A DNA stretch of 64,000 bases from Chaenocephalus aceratus (lineage: Eukaryota > Chordata > Actinopteri > Perciformes > Channichthyidae), in assembly GCA_023974075.1 (NCBI GenBank), contig CM043797.1:36058666-36122665 (forward strand), written 5' to 3'. Shown here piece by piece: positions 33,376 to 45,279 of this stretch. The stretch's first letter is position 1; each line of letters opens with the position of its first letter. Under the pieces are notes generated by a model. That model was not told where the DNA came from and made no database searches. It saw only the letters and a list, made by a program, of their open reading frames with translations. Position numbers and translations under genes: made by a program.

Positions 33376-35358
33376 CTAGTTTCTCTGCATCGTTTTGATG
33401 AAAGATATGCCTGATTTTGCAATGTTACGTAGATGGAAGTAGGCGGTCCTTGAAATTGATTTTATGTGGGCGTTAAAGGATAAATCCTCATCAAATATAA
33501 CACCAAGATTCCTTACAGTCTCACTAGAGGCCAAATTAATGCCATCCATAGTTAGTATATCTTTAGATAATTTGTTTCGTAGATTCTTCGGGCCAAGTAC
33601 AATAACTTCAGTTTTGGTCGTGTTTAACATCAAAAAGTTTAAGGTCATCCACGTTGTTAAGTCCTTGAGGCAGTCTTGAATTTTATTTAGATGATTAATT
33701 TCATCAGGCTTGATTGATAAATATAGTTGAGTATCATCCGCATAACAATGAAAGTTTACAGAATGATTCCTTATAATATTGCCTAACGGAAGCATATATA
33801 ATGTGAACAAAATAGGTCCGAGCACTGAGCCCTGTGGCACTCCATGGCTAACTTTGGTTTGCGTGGAAGATTCATCGTTAACACGTACAAACTGAGAGCG
33901 TTCAGATAGATAGGACCTAAACCAGCCTAAAGCAGTTCCCTGTATGCCAACTAAGTGCTCTAGTCTTTGCAATAGGATATCATGGTCGATAGTATCAAAT
34001 GCAGCACTGAGATCGAGCAAAACAAGAATAGAGACAAGTCCCTTGTCTGAGGCTATTAGAATGTCATTTGTGACTTTAACCAGAGCTGTCTCTGTGCTAT
34101 GATGTGTTCTAAAGCCACAAGGAAAATCTTCAAATAAATCATTGTTTTTTAAGCAATCACACAGCTGTTTTGCGACCGCTTTCTCAATAATCTTTGAGAG
34201 GAACGGAAGATTAGAAATAGGTCTATAGTTGGCTAAAACCTCTGGATCGAGGTTGTGCTTTTTAAGAAGCGGTTTTATCACTGCTACTTTGAATGATTGT
34301 GGAACATAGCCTGATAATAAAGACATATTCATAATATTTAATAAAGAAGTGCTAATTAATGGAAAAACTTCCTTCAACAGCTTAGTTGGAATTGGGTCTA
34401 ACATGCACGTTGATGGTTTAGAAGAGAGAATCATTGAATGTAATTGTTCAATGTTTATGACTGAAAAGCATTCTAGTTTACTATCTAGTGTAATATTAGA
34501 ACTTACGTTTCCGGGAGCTGTTGATAACACTATACTGGTCAAAGGCAAGAGGTCATTAATTTTGTTTCTAAGAGTAACAATTTTATCGTTAAAAAAGCAC
34601 ATAAAATCATTACTACTGAGTGCTATGGGAATAGAAGGCTCAATCGAGCTGTGGCTCTCTGTCAGCCTGGCTACAGTGCTGAAAAGAAATCTTGCATTAT
34701 TCTTATTCTCATCTATTAATGAAGAGTAGTAGGCTGCTCTCGCTTTACGCAGTGCTTTCTTATATTCATTGAGAGTAATATGCCAAATTAAACGAGATTC
34801 TTCAAGTTTAGTGGAACGCCATATCCTTTCAAGTTGTCTAGACTTTTGCTTTATTTTGCGGGTTTCGGCATTATGCCATGGAGCTAATCTATGTTGTTTT
34901 ATTTTCTTCTTTTTCAAAGGAGCAACATAGTCTAATTTTATTCGCAGCACATCTGTAGCACTATCAACAACATGATCAATTTGGGGTGGTGTACATTTTG
35001 TATACGTTTCCTCCCTTACATGCAGACATGCTATCGAGTTAAGTATTGGTGGAATCTCTTCCATACATTTTGCTATAGCACTAACAGATAGGTTTCTGCT
35101 GCAAGAGCTTTTGACTAATGCTTTGTAGTCTCGTAATAGTACTACAAAAGTTACTAAGAAATGGTCGGATAAAGCAGGATTATGCGGTTCGACTAATAGT
35201 TGCTCAATTTCAATACCATAAGTCAGAACAAGGTCGAGAGTGTGATTATAGCAGTGGGTTGGTTTATTTACACTCTGACAGAAACCAACAGAATCTAATA
35301 TAGAGTTAAATGCAACAGTAATGCTATTTTTATCAGTCAACATGAATATTAAAGTCAC
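33376..35358 (-). CDS. LINE ORF2: endonuclease C-terminus plus reverse transcriptase
   Basis: A 660-residue open frame. It opens in the endonuclease (residues about 1-90, with [12 protein letters not shown] carrying the catalytic His block). A linker follows, then the [20 protein letters not shown], then [16 protein letters not shown] (first catalytic Asp), then [17 protein letters not shown], then [12 protein letters not shown] with the catalytic YADD at 33744-33733. Blocks [14 protein letters not shown] follow near the end. The ORF start is not a biological start, because the endonuclease N-terminus is upstream across frame breaks. The length of uninterrupted RT suggests a fairly young insertion. 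RT primes from nicked target DNA and copies LINE RNA. Confidence 0.9.
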   Translation of the reverse strand: MTLIFMLTDKNSITVAFNSILDSVGFCQSVNKPTHCYNHTLDLVLTYGIEIEQLLVEPHNPALSDHFLVTFVVLLRDYKALVKSSCSRNLSVSAIAKCMEEIPPILNSIACLHVREETYTKCTPPQIDHVVDSATDVLRIKLDYVAPLKKKKIKQHRLAPWHNAETRKIKQKSRQLERIWRSTKLEESRLIWHITLNEYKKALRKARAAYYSSLIDENKNNARFLFSTVARLTESHSSIEPSIPIALSSNDFMCFFNDKIVTLRNKINDLLPLTSIVLSTAPGNVSSNITLDSKLECFSVINIEQLHSMILSSKPSTCMLDPIPTKLLKEVFPLISTSLLNIMNMSLLSGYVPQSFKVAVIKPLLKKHNLDPEVLANYRPISNLPFLSKIIEKAVAKQLCDCLKNNDLFEDFPCGFRTHHSTETALVKVTNDILIASDKGLVSILVLLDLSAAFDTIDHDILLQRLEHLVGIQGTALGWFRSYLSERSQFVRVNDESSTQTKVSHGVPQGSVLGPILFTLYMLPLGNIIRNHSVNFHCYADDTQLYLSIKPDEINHLNKIQDCLKDLTTWMTLNFLMLNTTKTEVIVLGPKNLRNKLSKDILTMDGINLASSETVRNLGVIFDEDLSFNAHIKSISRTAYFHLRNIAKSGISFIKTMQRN

Positions 35359-35715
35359 CTACGATATTACTTTATCTGTTTTAAGAACCAAAGTTGATAA
35401 AAACTCAGAGAATTCTGATAAGAATTCTGAATAAGGACCTGGTTGGCACGATACACTGTAACAAATAAGATTGGCTGCAAAGTTTCCAGGTCGGATGCGT
35501 AGACTAAAAACCAGGCTTTCAAAGGAGGTATAAATTAATTTTGGTTTAGTATTGATAAGTAAACTTGGTCAAAGATTGCTGCAACTCCACCTCCTCGACC
35601 CGTGCCTCGAGCAATATGAGTGTTGATATGGCTGGTGGAGTGGCCCTCATTTATGCTGACATATTCTTCATGTCTCAAGCAAGTTTCGTGAGACAGCATA
35701 TATCAATATTTTAGT
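35359..35715 (-). pseudogene. LINE endonuclease middle segment
   Basis: The minus strand reads HETCLRHEEYVSINEGHS, then ARGTGRGGGVAAIFDQ, then GPYSEFLSEFSEFL, with a frame change near 35358. This is the APE endonuclease region before the part retained in the long ORF. It is cut at 35716 by an inserted element. Confidence 0.75.
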
Positions 35716-37672
35716 GGGAATGCTGTTAACAGCATTCCAACTACTGTTTTCTACGCACGAAAAGTTTATTATTATTCCGCCGACTTTGGCCCTCTTCTCC
35801 TCGCATTAACATCGCAAAACTCCGGGTCAAACACAACACGTCGCTCGGTCGGGAATCGATGGTATTACGGGGCGCAGGCAGAACGGCAGAATGCCAGAGA
35901 TACAGCCCAGACAGCACAGGGTGGAACAGGGAAAGCAATGGAGGAAATCGCAGACTTCAACAAATCTTCATGCGACTTCAACTGTAACTTCATTCATTAC
36001 TTTCACTCAGAAACCTCATTCCAACTTTAAATGTGACAAATCTTTCTGACATTATTCGTGTATAACAACATTTAAATCTGATTCTTACTTTTAGAGATAT
36101 TAACATTTGTTCAGACCTTGTTTTAGAGGTTTTCTTCAAATGTTAACATTAACTAGAGTGCGTGATGTCACAGCTAGAGGGTAAGAAATCTTGAAATTTG
36201 CCTTCATATATCTTTTTAAAACTGCCATAATTCCCAAACCCTACATTCCTGGGACATACTTTTTCATGATAAACGTAGGAAAACATCTCGTAGCTTGAAA
36301 AATGACAAATAATTAAGCAAAAATAATTAAACAAAATACTTTTTGAGGGCATGAAGTGACAAAAACGTTCAACATTCCCCCATTAAACCCCATTGTAATT
36401 TCAGGCAGATATTTCCTCATGGTAGCAGCTGCACACCTTTAGTTAAACTGCCAAAAAGGCCACATTATTAACCTGAAAGTACACAAAAATTACACTTCAG
36501 ATACTCAACTTCCTTGACATGCTTCACGTTTTGAAATTTCACAGATATCTGTTACGGTTCTCGGTTCTGTGCTAACAGTCCAGCCTGAAGACATCTACGG
36601 GACAGTTTTGAGATTTCTTCAAATGCCGTTGTCATGGCAACACAATGCTCGCCTTGAAACACGCCAGAACGCCAGAACTTCACAGGTTTGGTAACGATGC
36701 AGCCATCAACGCATCTAAGCGTAGTATGGGGTGTCATCAAATGCTGTTGCCATGGCGACAGACCACTCGGCATGAAACATGATGTGGCTGTAAGTCCAAT
36801 CGACACGGTCCAATCGTCCTCCAATCTTCACTTGTATATCACCGGTCCATGCCTCAACAGCTCTACGCCAAATCTGAGATCTCATCATATGCCGTTTCCA
36901 TGGAAACGCATCCCTCGCCATAAAACAGGATGTCGCTATAAGTCCACTGGACACGGTCCAATCGTCCCCCAATCTTCACTTGTATATCACCGGTCCATGC
37001 CTCAACAGCTCTACGCCAAATGTGAGATCTCACCATATGCCGTTTCCATGGAAACACATCCCTCGCCATAAAACATGATGTCGCTATAACTCCTATGAAA
37101 ATGTTTCAAAAGTGCTCAAACTTCACATTTGTGCTAACAGTCCAGCCGTGAAGACATCTATGGGACAGTTTTGAGATTTCTTCAAATGCCTTTGCCATGG
37201 CAACACAATTGCTCGCCATGAAACACGGTTTTCTCATAACTTCAGTGAAACTGCTCCAAACGCCCCAAAACTTCACAGGTTTGGTAACAATGCAGCCATC
37301 AACGCATCTAAGCGTATTATGGGGTGTCATCAAATGCCGTTGCCATGGCGACAGATTATTCGCCATCAAGTTAGTTTAGAGGTTTGCAGTTCAATATTCT
37401 GCTGCTTTTCAAAGCCTTTTTACTTTCTTTTCTTCCTCATCACACATTCAAGCCCCCAGTATTCGTGTATCATTTCAATTTAAATTCTTCACTTTCTTTT
37501 CTTACACATTTCATTTTAATCTAAATTCTTCACTTTCTTCTTACACATTTCATTTTAATCTAAATTCTTCACTTTCTTCTTACACATTACATTTCAGCAG
37601 AGCAGTTTAGAGTCAGCTTTTCAGCATAAAGCATTCCCACTAGCAATTTCTTCAGGAATTGCATTCTCTAGT
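35716..37672. mobile_element. TIR element with internal 148-bp tandem array
   Basis: 'tagtgggaatgct' at its left (35713) is mirrored by 'agcattcccacta' at 37629-37641. Both sides add small palindromes next to the end ('ggaatgctgttaacagcatt' left, 'gcaatttcttcaggaattgc' right). It splits the LINE endonuclease frame, so insertion is secure, although the exact ends and target duplication are ambiguous by a few bases. There is no transposase. The class is unknown to me. Confidence 0.65.
36545..37377. repeat. 148-bp tandem array, about 6 units
   Basis: The core 'tgccgttgccatggcgac' or 'tgccgtttccatggaaac' recurs at 36624, 36743, 36891, 37040, 37188 and 37337, that is every 148-149 bp except the first interval (119). 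Each unit holds a palindrome centred on CCATGG and then 'tcgccat(a/g)aaac'. The two central units are the most alike. Open frames across it on both strands are repeat shadows. Confidence 0.9.
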
Positions 37673-37829
37673 ATAATCTGATATTAAATCATTTACCAAT
37701 ATTGCTTTAGATGCTAGAGATCTTATGTTCAAGAGACCACATTTAATCTTCCTGTTTTGTTGCACTGTAGTAGTTGTTACATTTACTTTTATTAGGTTAC
37801 TATGTATGACACCTCTATTAGGTTTTTAC
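37673..37829 (-). pseudogene. LINE endonuclease N-terminus
   Basis: The minus strand gives KCGLLNIRSLASKAILVNDL, the opening of an APE endonuclease (the Asn of LNIRS is a catalytic position). It lies between the two insertions in the LINE. Confidence 0.75.
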
Positions 37830-38409
37830 TAGGGCTGTCAAGTTAATAACACGTTAACGCAAACAAAAATTAACGCCACTAATTATTTTAACGCGATTAA
37901 CGCATGTGTATTTTTTTTCCTCGGCCGCCCCGTAGTTTCAGAGCGTATCGAGTTTAAAATACCATCTACAAGCTGATGCTGACAGCCCCGCTCCTACCGC
38001 CTGCTTGTGGCAGACCACACTTCAACGCTCACCGGCAGGCACCGACTGGCCATCTGGAGGACCGGGAGGGTGTGTGTATGTGTGGCCCGAGCGAGCGAGA
38101 GAGAGACCTTACGTGCATTGTTGTTGTTAGCATCTGGTGCTAGCTAGCTGCGCTAACGGATATAAGGAGCTGTTTCAATGAAAACAGAGGAGCGCTCGAT
38201 CCATACAACTGCGCCGAGCACTTGACTTTATGCAGGAAGCAGACAGCGGGACATTGTACCAAAAGTCAGCACACTCATGATTGCAGCAACATGATTGCAG
38301 CGTCCAGGCAGCTCCCGTTCGAGCATATGCCTTGAGTTGCACATAGCTCCAACGATCCATCACAGTGTCTCTCTCCACACACACAGACGCACGCACGCAC
38401 GCGCACACA

Positions 38410-38460
<51 letters not shown>

Positions 38461-38743
38461 ACACACACACACACCATTTGTATTGTATGAGAGAGGTTCC
38501 AGGTTGAATTGAGGCGAATATTTGTAATGTTCAGAGGTTGTTGTGTTTAATATTCATGAGAATATTTGTCATTGTTCAAATGATAATAAACATTAGCATA
38601 AAGCATATTTGTCCACTCATATGATGATAAGAGTATTACAAACTTGAAACATATTCCTCTAAGGTACATTTAGAACAGATCAAAAATGTGTGATTAATTT
38701 GCGATTAATCGCGATTAACTATTTTAATCGACTGACAGCCCTA
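37830..38743. mobile_element. hAT-type non-autonomous element (TAGGGCTGTCA ends)
   Basis: Ends 'tagggctgtca' and 'tgacagcccta' are perfectly inverted and flanked by the 8-bp duplication GTTTTTAC (37822-37829, 38744-38751). Subterminal 'taacgcgattaacgcatg' and 'gcgattaatcgcgattaac' are typical of this widespread fish family. The interior holds a (CA)n tract at 38374-38474. The element at 52349-53393 is a relative. Confidence 0.93.
38374..38474. repeat. (CA)n microsatellite with CGCA start
   Basis: CA tract with two ACCACA interruptions inside the hAT-type element. Confidence 0.95.
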
Positions 38744-38751
38744 GTTTTTAC

Positions 38752-39045
38752 CTTAAATTGTCCTTGGGCAGACACACACACCGTTAATATTGAGTATTTT
38801 ATTGGGTTCGGGATTCCTATGGATGACTGCCTAGGAGAGAGCGCAGAGAAGCATGTAAGACTGCGACTCCGCCTCCTTGTCTCAACTCCAGTTTGTCATG
38901 GATTAAGTCCACAAAGCCCTGAAATGTTTGCCGAAATGAGATCTGCACCTTCCAAAGTAGGATGAATGCCGTCTCTATTATTCAGACCAGGTTTTCCCCA
39001 GAAGGCTGTCCAATTATTTACGAAGCCCACATTGTTTACTGGGCC
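38752..39045 (-). pseudogene. LINE ORF1 C-terminus with esterase-like block
   Basis: The minus strand gives NNWTAFWGKPGLNNRDGIHP, then TLEGADLISANISG. The DGIHP motif carries Asp and His in the spacing of SGNH/GDSL esterases, a domain known in ORF1 of CR1/L2 LINEs. An in-frame stop follows (before a segment ending in VCVSAQGQF), and the 5' side is lost at the hAT boundary. Confidence 0.6.
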
Positions 39046-39087
39046 TATAGTATACTGCCTATGCCAAGGGCCGGCCCTGCATTCAAC

Positions 39088-39340
39088 ACAGTCTCACAGC
39101 ATTTCGTGTTATAGTCACGAAAATAATGTATTGATTCGTGTTCACCAACACGATTTCTGCATTTTTGTCGTGTCACACAGAATGATTTTAAAAGCAATAA
39201 TAACAAATTTGAAGGAAAAAGAGATTTAAAAAAATATTCTGACAGAACGATTTTAGAAGCAATGTATTTCTATTGGTAGTATATTTCATGCCGAAGAGTA
39301 CCGAAGCATTTTGGCCGGTCGGCCTCCATACTAAAGCTAA
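39088..39340 (+). repeat. Diverged copy of the palindrome-arm repeat
   Basis: 'gtctcacagcatttcgtgtt', 'ttgattcgtgttcaccaaca' and 'ttttaaaagcaat' parallel 17115-17225 of the big inverted repeat. The hAT at 31369-39079 sits exactly at its 'cattcaac' edge. Confidence 0.75.
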
Positions 39341-39439
39341 TACTGAGGGTTTTTAATATCACTGCCAATGTACAAAGGTCCCCAATGTTGAAATGTATAA
39401 AAACAAGTTAACCTAGAGATTTAAGTAAATCAACCTGTC

Positions 39440-39695
39440 AATCAAACCTTAGCTATCTAGCTACTGAATATTAGCTATCTATCTAATCAGCTGCCTAGCG
39501 AACATTAGCTATATATGTACAGAAACCTATATATCCCATAGGTCTATCTATCAAACAAGCTAGCGAAATTAAGCCATCTCTTTTACAAGCTAGCTAACAT
39601 TTGCTAGCTATCTATGAAGTTAGTTTAGCCAACATAAGCTAGCCATCTAACAAGCTTGCTTGCGAACGTAAGCTTACTAGCTAGCTATCGCTGGT
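39440..39695. repeat. Degenerate GCTAGC-rich simple repeat
   Basis: Variants of 'caagctagctaacatttgct' and 'agctatctatc' recur through the segment; no clean period. Confidence 0.6.
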
Positions 39696-40831
39696 TCTTG
39701 TAATTTAAATAAGAATGATTAAATAACCCCCTATACTTGCAGTGCCTACTTGTCTACCGTTCTGGAAGTAAGAGTTATTATAAAACCAATGTTGACATGT
39801 ATTCTTTTTAGCCAGTTTCAGCTAATGACAACACGTTTTGTTATTGCACACCAACACCTCACTTTCCCTCTGTGCTATGCTTTATACAGTATATAGACTT
39901 TTGATATTATGTTCATTCATGTGTTTATCAGATGAATTAGCTCTCGGAGCAGAATTATCATTGCTGTTGGGATTCTGTGAGATCACCCTCAAAAAGTAAT
40001 ATTATTTTTATCGCCAATACCAACTGTATACTTTTTGCCCCTTGATGTGCTGACTGATCTTGGATGATTTGCTTATTTCTGTTTGACGGACAGAAGCAAA
40101 ACGCAGCAAAAAAAGTTATGGAGCAACTTTAAATCTTAGCTTGCAAACATTCTGAATTAAGGAAATGCCATAGCTTCCTATAAGTGCAGAGCAATTGAGG
40201 GCAGATTTACTTAGTTCAGTGTTCACATATGAAGTATCCACAACAAAATGCTCTGAAGTGAAGTATGCTGAATTCTTGTTTTGCAGTTAAGAATTGATGC
40301 TAGGCAGTTTGTTAATCCTTTTCATTAGTGCCTGATATGCACCTTCATAACAATAGGTGATCAATGACGAGTAAATGAGCTTCAATCTCTAGTGTGGCCG
40401 AGAATATGAAATCTATCACGTATAATAATGTGCAGGGCGGCGAGAGAGTGGACTGATCAGTAAGCGGAGATTAGTGTCCAGGCAGGGAGGATAGTCTATC
40501 TCAGGAATGATGCTGGAAATAAATGCTTTTTTGAAGATGTGAGCCATGTGCATCTGTCAGATATGAAAATAGCAAATGATAGAAAGCCTTTGGTGTATTT
40601 CTAACATCTGTACGACATACTATGTTGAATGTAAACTATTTAAAGAGTACAGAGGTAGGAGCAAAAGGATTAACCATGTGTGTGTGTGTTATTCAGACGT
40701 TGTCTAACAATGAGGTTCAGAGACTGTGAATGTTACACAATAAATGGCTGGCAATAGATAATAGAAAATATGTGCGTTCAGGATGGTTAGAAAGAATAAT
40801 AAGTATGAGTATAGGGCTTATCTTTTCGTTT
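39696..40831. other. Unassigned non-coding DNA
   Basis: No feature recognised. Confidence 0.4.
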
Positions 40832-40955
40832 CAGGCAGGAGGGGAGTGTGTTGGAGAGGAACTCCCTCTGGGGGGAACACAGGGATTTTAGCCTCTGCAG
40901 ACCATGTACATGCACAAAAAGGGAAAACACCCCAAAGCACAATAGGGCCCCAATA
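40832..40955 (+). repeat. Fragment of the 503-type interspersed repeat
   Basis: 'cgtttcaggcaggaggggag', 'ggaactccctctgg' and 'aaaaagggaaaacaccccaa' match 729-775 and 5959-5980. Confidence 0.65.
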
Positions 40956-41023
40956 ATATTTTCACCAAAGATGGGTTGCTGCAGTTAGATCATAAGAGGA
41001 TATTGTACATTTGTAATGTTGGT

Positions 41024-41172
41024 AACACTTTACAATAAGGTACACAAAATGTGCTTAATTAATGCTTAGTTACTGAGGAACTGCTCATTAACTAACCATT
41101 AACTATCTAGTCGTTCCTCAGTAACTAAGCAGTAATTAAGCACATTTTGTGTACCTTATTGTAAAGTGTTAC
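41024..41172. mobile_element. Near-perfect palindromic MITE
   Basis: 'ggtaacactttacaataagg' and on through 'ttactgaggaac' at the left is repeated in reverse at the right, with a short loop. The flanks 'gtaatgtt' and 'gtaattgt' agree at 6 of 8 positions. It shares its outer terminus with the MITE at 25012-25909. Confidence 0.85.
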
Positions 41173-44040
41173 CGTAATTGTGTACTTATTTTGTGCTGTT
41201 AAAGCGGAATAAAGGAGAAATAAAAAATATGTGCAGGTCAGATAAAAGAAAAATTAAAGCAATCACATTATTCCAGACGACAACCACGGACTGGGATTAC
41301 AGAAATTAAAAACACAGAAAGGTCATTCACTACAATGTCTGCCAACATCCGTTTCTCACAAATCTAATCATGCTTTTTTTCTGCTTTCATTTATGCCAAA
41401 TGTATTTTTTATTTTGCTTAAATTAGGCCAGAACACATTTGTGCCCTTCAAGTTGAATTGATGTCCACCAAAATCAAGACAACCCTCATTGCCTCCAGAA
41501 GCATGCATATCCCCGCCACTCCGACCAATACACACACATACAGGCTTATCGCAGGGCAATCAATAGCAGAGGTGATGGATGACGCACGCTGATGTGCCCA
41601 CTGCCCTCTGACCTGTAATTGAATGTGCAAGGATCAGACACTTTATCATGATAGGGGCCTGCGCAGGTCATCGGCTGCTAAATGGTTGATAAGCCTGCAC
41701 ACTCTGTGTCTGCTGCTCATATGTCTGCTGTCAACGCAATGGGCTTTTGCTGACTGATTTACACAGAGTGTGAGAAAGCAGGAGTTTGTGCGGGAGATTT
41801 CAGCGAGAGTGGGTGCACCTGGGCAACTGTGTATGAACATAGCCGTGCGTGTGGCGTGTGTAGGAGAGAGAGCATAAGTGAAGAGAGTCCTCAAATCGAT
41901 TCCTAATGCCTTTCCGCGTCGCTCATTTCTCATCGGAGACGACTCTGATAGTTGTGGAAAGTAACGAGTTGGAATATTGCATCAGCGTCACCATCAGCGT
42001 TCTGCCCGGTCCATGAACCGTTCAATGGCCTCTCAGTTTTAACACCCAGCACCAACATTTAACTCTTCGCTATAACATACTCCTTTTCTTGCTCAAGAAC
42101 TGTTTTCCCCTTTTGTTTGTGGAGTATTTGATCAAATGGATTTCCTACCAAAGGCTTCCAAGCAGAGACGATACTTTAACATCCTCAGAAAACTTTCCGG
42201 AAAACGTTACAATAAACGTATTCCATATGGGATACAATTCATAAACAGAAAACACAGCGTAATTGATATCATTAAAGTCCAATTTCATGTTTACACTCAC
42301 TTTTTCTGCCTTGGTTGAGGAATCCCATTCAGTAAATTCACAAAGCGGCAATAACTTTGGTAATTGGCAATAAGTTCTCGTATTCGAAGCATTTCAAATA
42401 ATCATTTCAAATCATCCAGCAGGAATGTCAGATCATCCAAACAGTAGGTGCAATGAAAACATGTAAATTGAAAAGGGAAATTAGAAACCAGGGACATCAA
42501 TATATGTTTGCATACTGATTTTTTCTCCCATTTGCATCAGCAGTTAAATGTTGTGCTATTGGAGTCAGCTTCATTGTCTGCTTTTTCATCCGAGGCATCC
42601 GACTTCTCAGCTAATAGCCTCACGTGCATAGCAATGTGGAGCAATTGTGATGAGGTACAGTCAATTTCGTCTCTCTAATTTGTTGGTAATTGTTGGAGGT
42701 TTATCATTTTCCCTTGCCTTTTAACAAACAGGAGTAAATCCCATTCAGGAAAGGCTCCAAGCTGCTAACCCTTACCCTTATTGTATTCTCAAATGGTAAA
42801 CTGTCACAAAACCTTATTTCCCCCTGGATTGATAAAGTGTTTCGATCGATGACCATATACCTACAAAGCAAAATACATTCCTATCAGCATCAGCTGTACT
42901 TTAGGTTTTGTGCCAACATTTTTCGTATTCAAACTAATGATGAACATAGTAATCATTACGCTTGTAAAACATATGCAAGTTAACATTGGCATTGTGAGCA
43001 TGTTAGAAGGCTAATGTTAGCATTTAGTTCCCAACATGAAGCCATTTGTATGGACACAGACGTTTTCTTTATACCGCAATCACCCTGACTGAATGTCATC
43101 ACACTGACAGCTTATTTCAGTAATCTGACATCATTCAGCACACGATATTCCCTGTTACATCTTTAGGCCATTTTGAAAAAGGTTAACTCAGCTGTAAATC
43201 TTAACGTCTTTTAGGTTTGTCTTAATCTGCCAGGAGTGTCATTATCGTTTCAGTTCATTCACTCCTGTGGTTTCCGGTCTTCTCCTCTCGTGGTTAGGCG
43301 TCTAATTGATTCAAGTGCATAAACTGAAATGTGTCCTCAGGCATCAAGACATATTATGAGCTAATACATGACTATCAACCAAGGGTTTTCTTTTGAGTTT
43401 GCTCTTGTATGAAGTTATTTCATCTGAACAAACAAAACAAATCCAGTCCTGGTATAAGATACAAATACTCAAAATGGGCATGAACAGTAAGGCCGAATCC
43501 CTGATGTATTCATGTCCCTTCAATCACATTGATGGCCTGTTTTAGCTTGTCTTCAAGACAGACTGGCTGGTCTGAGGGATGATCTGATTGGTTCCATTGT
43601 GCCAGACAAGATAGATAGAACTGATACTATACTTACAGTAATGGTAGCCTTTACAGGACAACTTTCTTCTCAACTAATGCTACAGAAAGGGATTGCAGGT
43701 GATATAACGTTACACACATTGGTGGATATTTCCACAACTTTTGGCACGTTCAAAAGGAAACTTTCTCTGATATGGATTGGACCTGACATCCTTGGCAAAG
43801 GAACTAAACTTGAAGGAAATAGTATCTTTGATGTATTATTCTGGAAAAACATCAATTATCAGTCAAGCCTGGGTTTCAGTGAGGCTATGCGTCCTTGATA
43901 TATTTACAGGGGAAACAGCCAATAGGACGAAAGAACGTATTAATCATGTCATCCTTGTGTTTGTTTGTGTTTATATGTGTTAGTCTAAATGTTGTTCTGC
44001 CCTAGGTAGCGGCCTTCGCTATGTTGTGTTATTTAGGATC
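41173..44040. other. Unassigned non-coding DNA
   Basis: About 2.9 kb without recognisable repeat boundaries, tandem repeats or convincing coding frames. It could be intronic or intergenic. Confidence 0.4.
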
Positions 44041-44047
44041 CACTCTA

Positions 44048-44073
44048 TACACACACACACAGACGCACGCACG

Positions 44074-44128
<55 letters not shown>
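44048..44128. repeat. (CA)n/(CGCA)n microsatellite
   Basis: (CA)n with a CGCACGCA interruption. Confidence 0.95.
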
Positions 44129-44133
<5 letters not shown>

Positions 44134-44249
44134 ATTTAGCAGGACATTTGGAGGAGAGTAAACAGAGAAATTTCATCAGCTGTGTGAGCTGGCAATATTT
44201 GGGCCTGCGGTAACAGCATTACAGTCTATTTGTTTGAGGTAGTGATTCT

Positions 44250-44268
44250 GTGTGTGGTGTGTGTGTGT

Positions 44269-44304
<36 letters not shown>

Positions 44305-44324
44305 GTGTGTGTGTGTGTGTGTGC
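44250..44324. repeat. Interrupted (GT)n microsatellite
   Basis: GT tract complementary to the CA tract 120 bp upstream. Confidence 0.95.
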
Positions 44325-45279
44325 ATCAGTAGTACCAGAGCCTGTGGTGGTGTGGGAGGAAGGCTCACCTGAGTTGTTTGGAAAAAGAAGCCCTCATACA
44401 GCATCTCAGATTCTGAAAAATACACAAAGGGTGCAGGAAAATAGCCATCTGCTCTCCATGCAGCAGAATCAGGTGTTTTTATGGACCACGCTTCCTTAAA
44501 TCCAGTTAAAAGTGTCAGGTTGTGTTTTTTTTCTAAATAAATAATCCAATATTAAACAATACATGGCCTTGAGGGTGTAATGCATACAACCCCCCTCTGT
44601 CCTTTGACTGGCTTTGGAGGGAGGCTTGAAGAAAGTTGGCAATTTTCTGCTAGATTTAGCGAGATTCTGAGTTAGTGCTGCTAGCTACAGGAGCTTCATG
44701 GAAAACAGTTGGAGTTTGAAGTTTTATGGATGACTGATTAATCTCCAATTAATAGAAGGACCAGTAATGTAGGCTTTCCATTAGCTCGACGCAGTGGTGG
44801 TTAGATTCTTCTAAAAGAGGATAATTGCGACTCTTATCATGCTATGGGTTTTTCCTAGGCTACCTTTTATTAATCGGTGTGAGAACGAGACTAATGCCAC
44901 TGTGTCCAATGTAAATAATTCATTACATCACGTTTTAGTCCCATTCATTATTTAAAAACTGAGGAAATACTTTTAAAACATGGGATGGATGCATGTAGGC
45001 CTGTGGTGTTTCTACAGTAGGCTTATACATCGCATTACGTTACACAATATACTTTGGATCGGAAAAGTATTGGGCAATGTCATTATTGCAGTCAATCCTA
45101 CAAAGTTAACTCCCAGAGCAAATGTACAGCAAAGGTCTTGAACATATTGTCCTCAGTGATTGTAAGAGCATGTTAATTGTCTGTTTCCTTGTTTCATGTC
45201 CTTATATTTGTTCTTGTTGATGTTGCAAATGGAGCTGTTGTAACGCAAGAAAAATGTCGTACTTGATTTGAAAGTAAAG
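44325..45279. other. Unassigned non-coding DNA
   Basis: No feature recognised. Confidence 0.4.

Larger units (their letters stand above)
32347..39045 (-). mobile_element. L2/CR1-group LINE, interrupted twice
   Basis: Read on the minus strand, the order is ORF1 C-terminus (39045-38752), endonuclease N-terminus (37829-37673), endonuclease remainder and RT (35715-33376), C-terminus (33375-32904), 3' UTR, and an (ATTG)n tail at 32379-32347. Two later elements, 35716-37672 and 37830-38743, interrupt it. Without them it is about 3.8 kb. The APE-type endonuclease, the RT blocks and the esterase-like block in ORF1 fit the CR1/L2 group. A truncated close relative lies at 21557-22196. The 5' limit is approximate. 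Confidence 0.85.
31369..39079. mobile_element. hAT-type transposon containing a LINE and two further elements
   Basis: Ends 'cagggccggccct' (31369) and 'agggccggccctg' (to 39079) are inverted. Both are flanked by CATTCAAC (31361-31368 and 39080-39087), a perfect 8-bp duplication typical of hAT. The element proper is about 1 kb (31369-32346 plus a few tens of bases before 39079) and has no transposase. Everything between is later insertion. The flanks rejoin as sequence of the palindrome-arm repeat family ('ttcaac' then 'cagtctcac' and 'gcatttcgtgtt'; compare 17105-17130). Confidence 0.9.
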
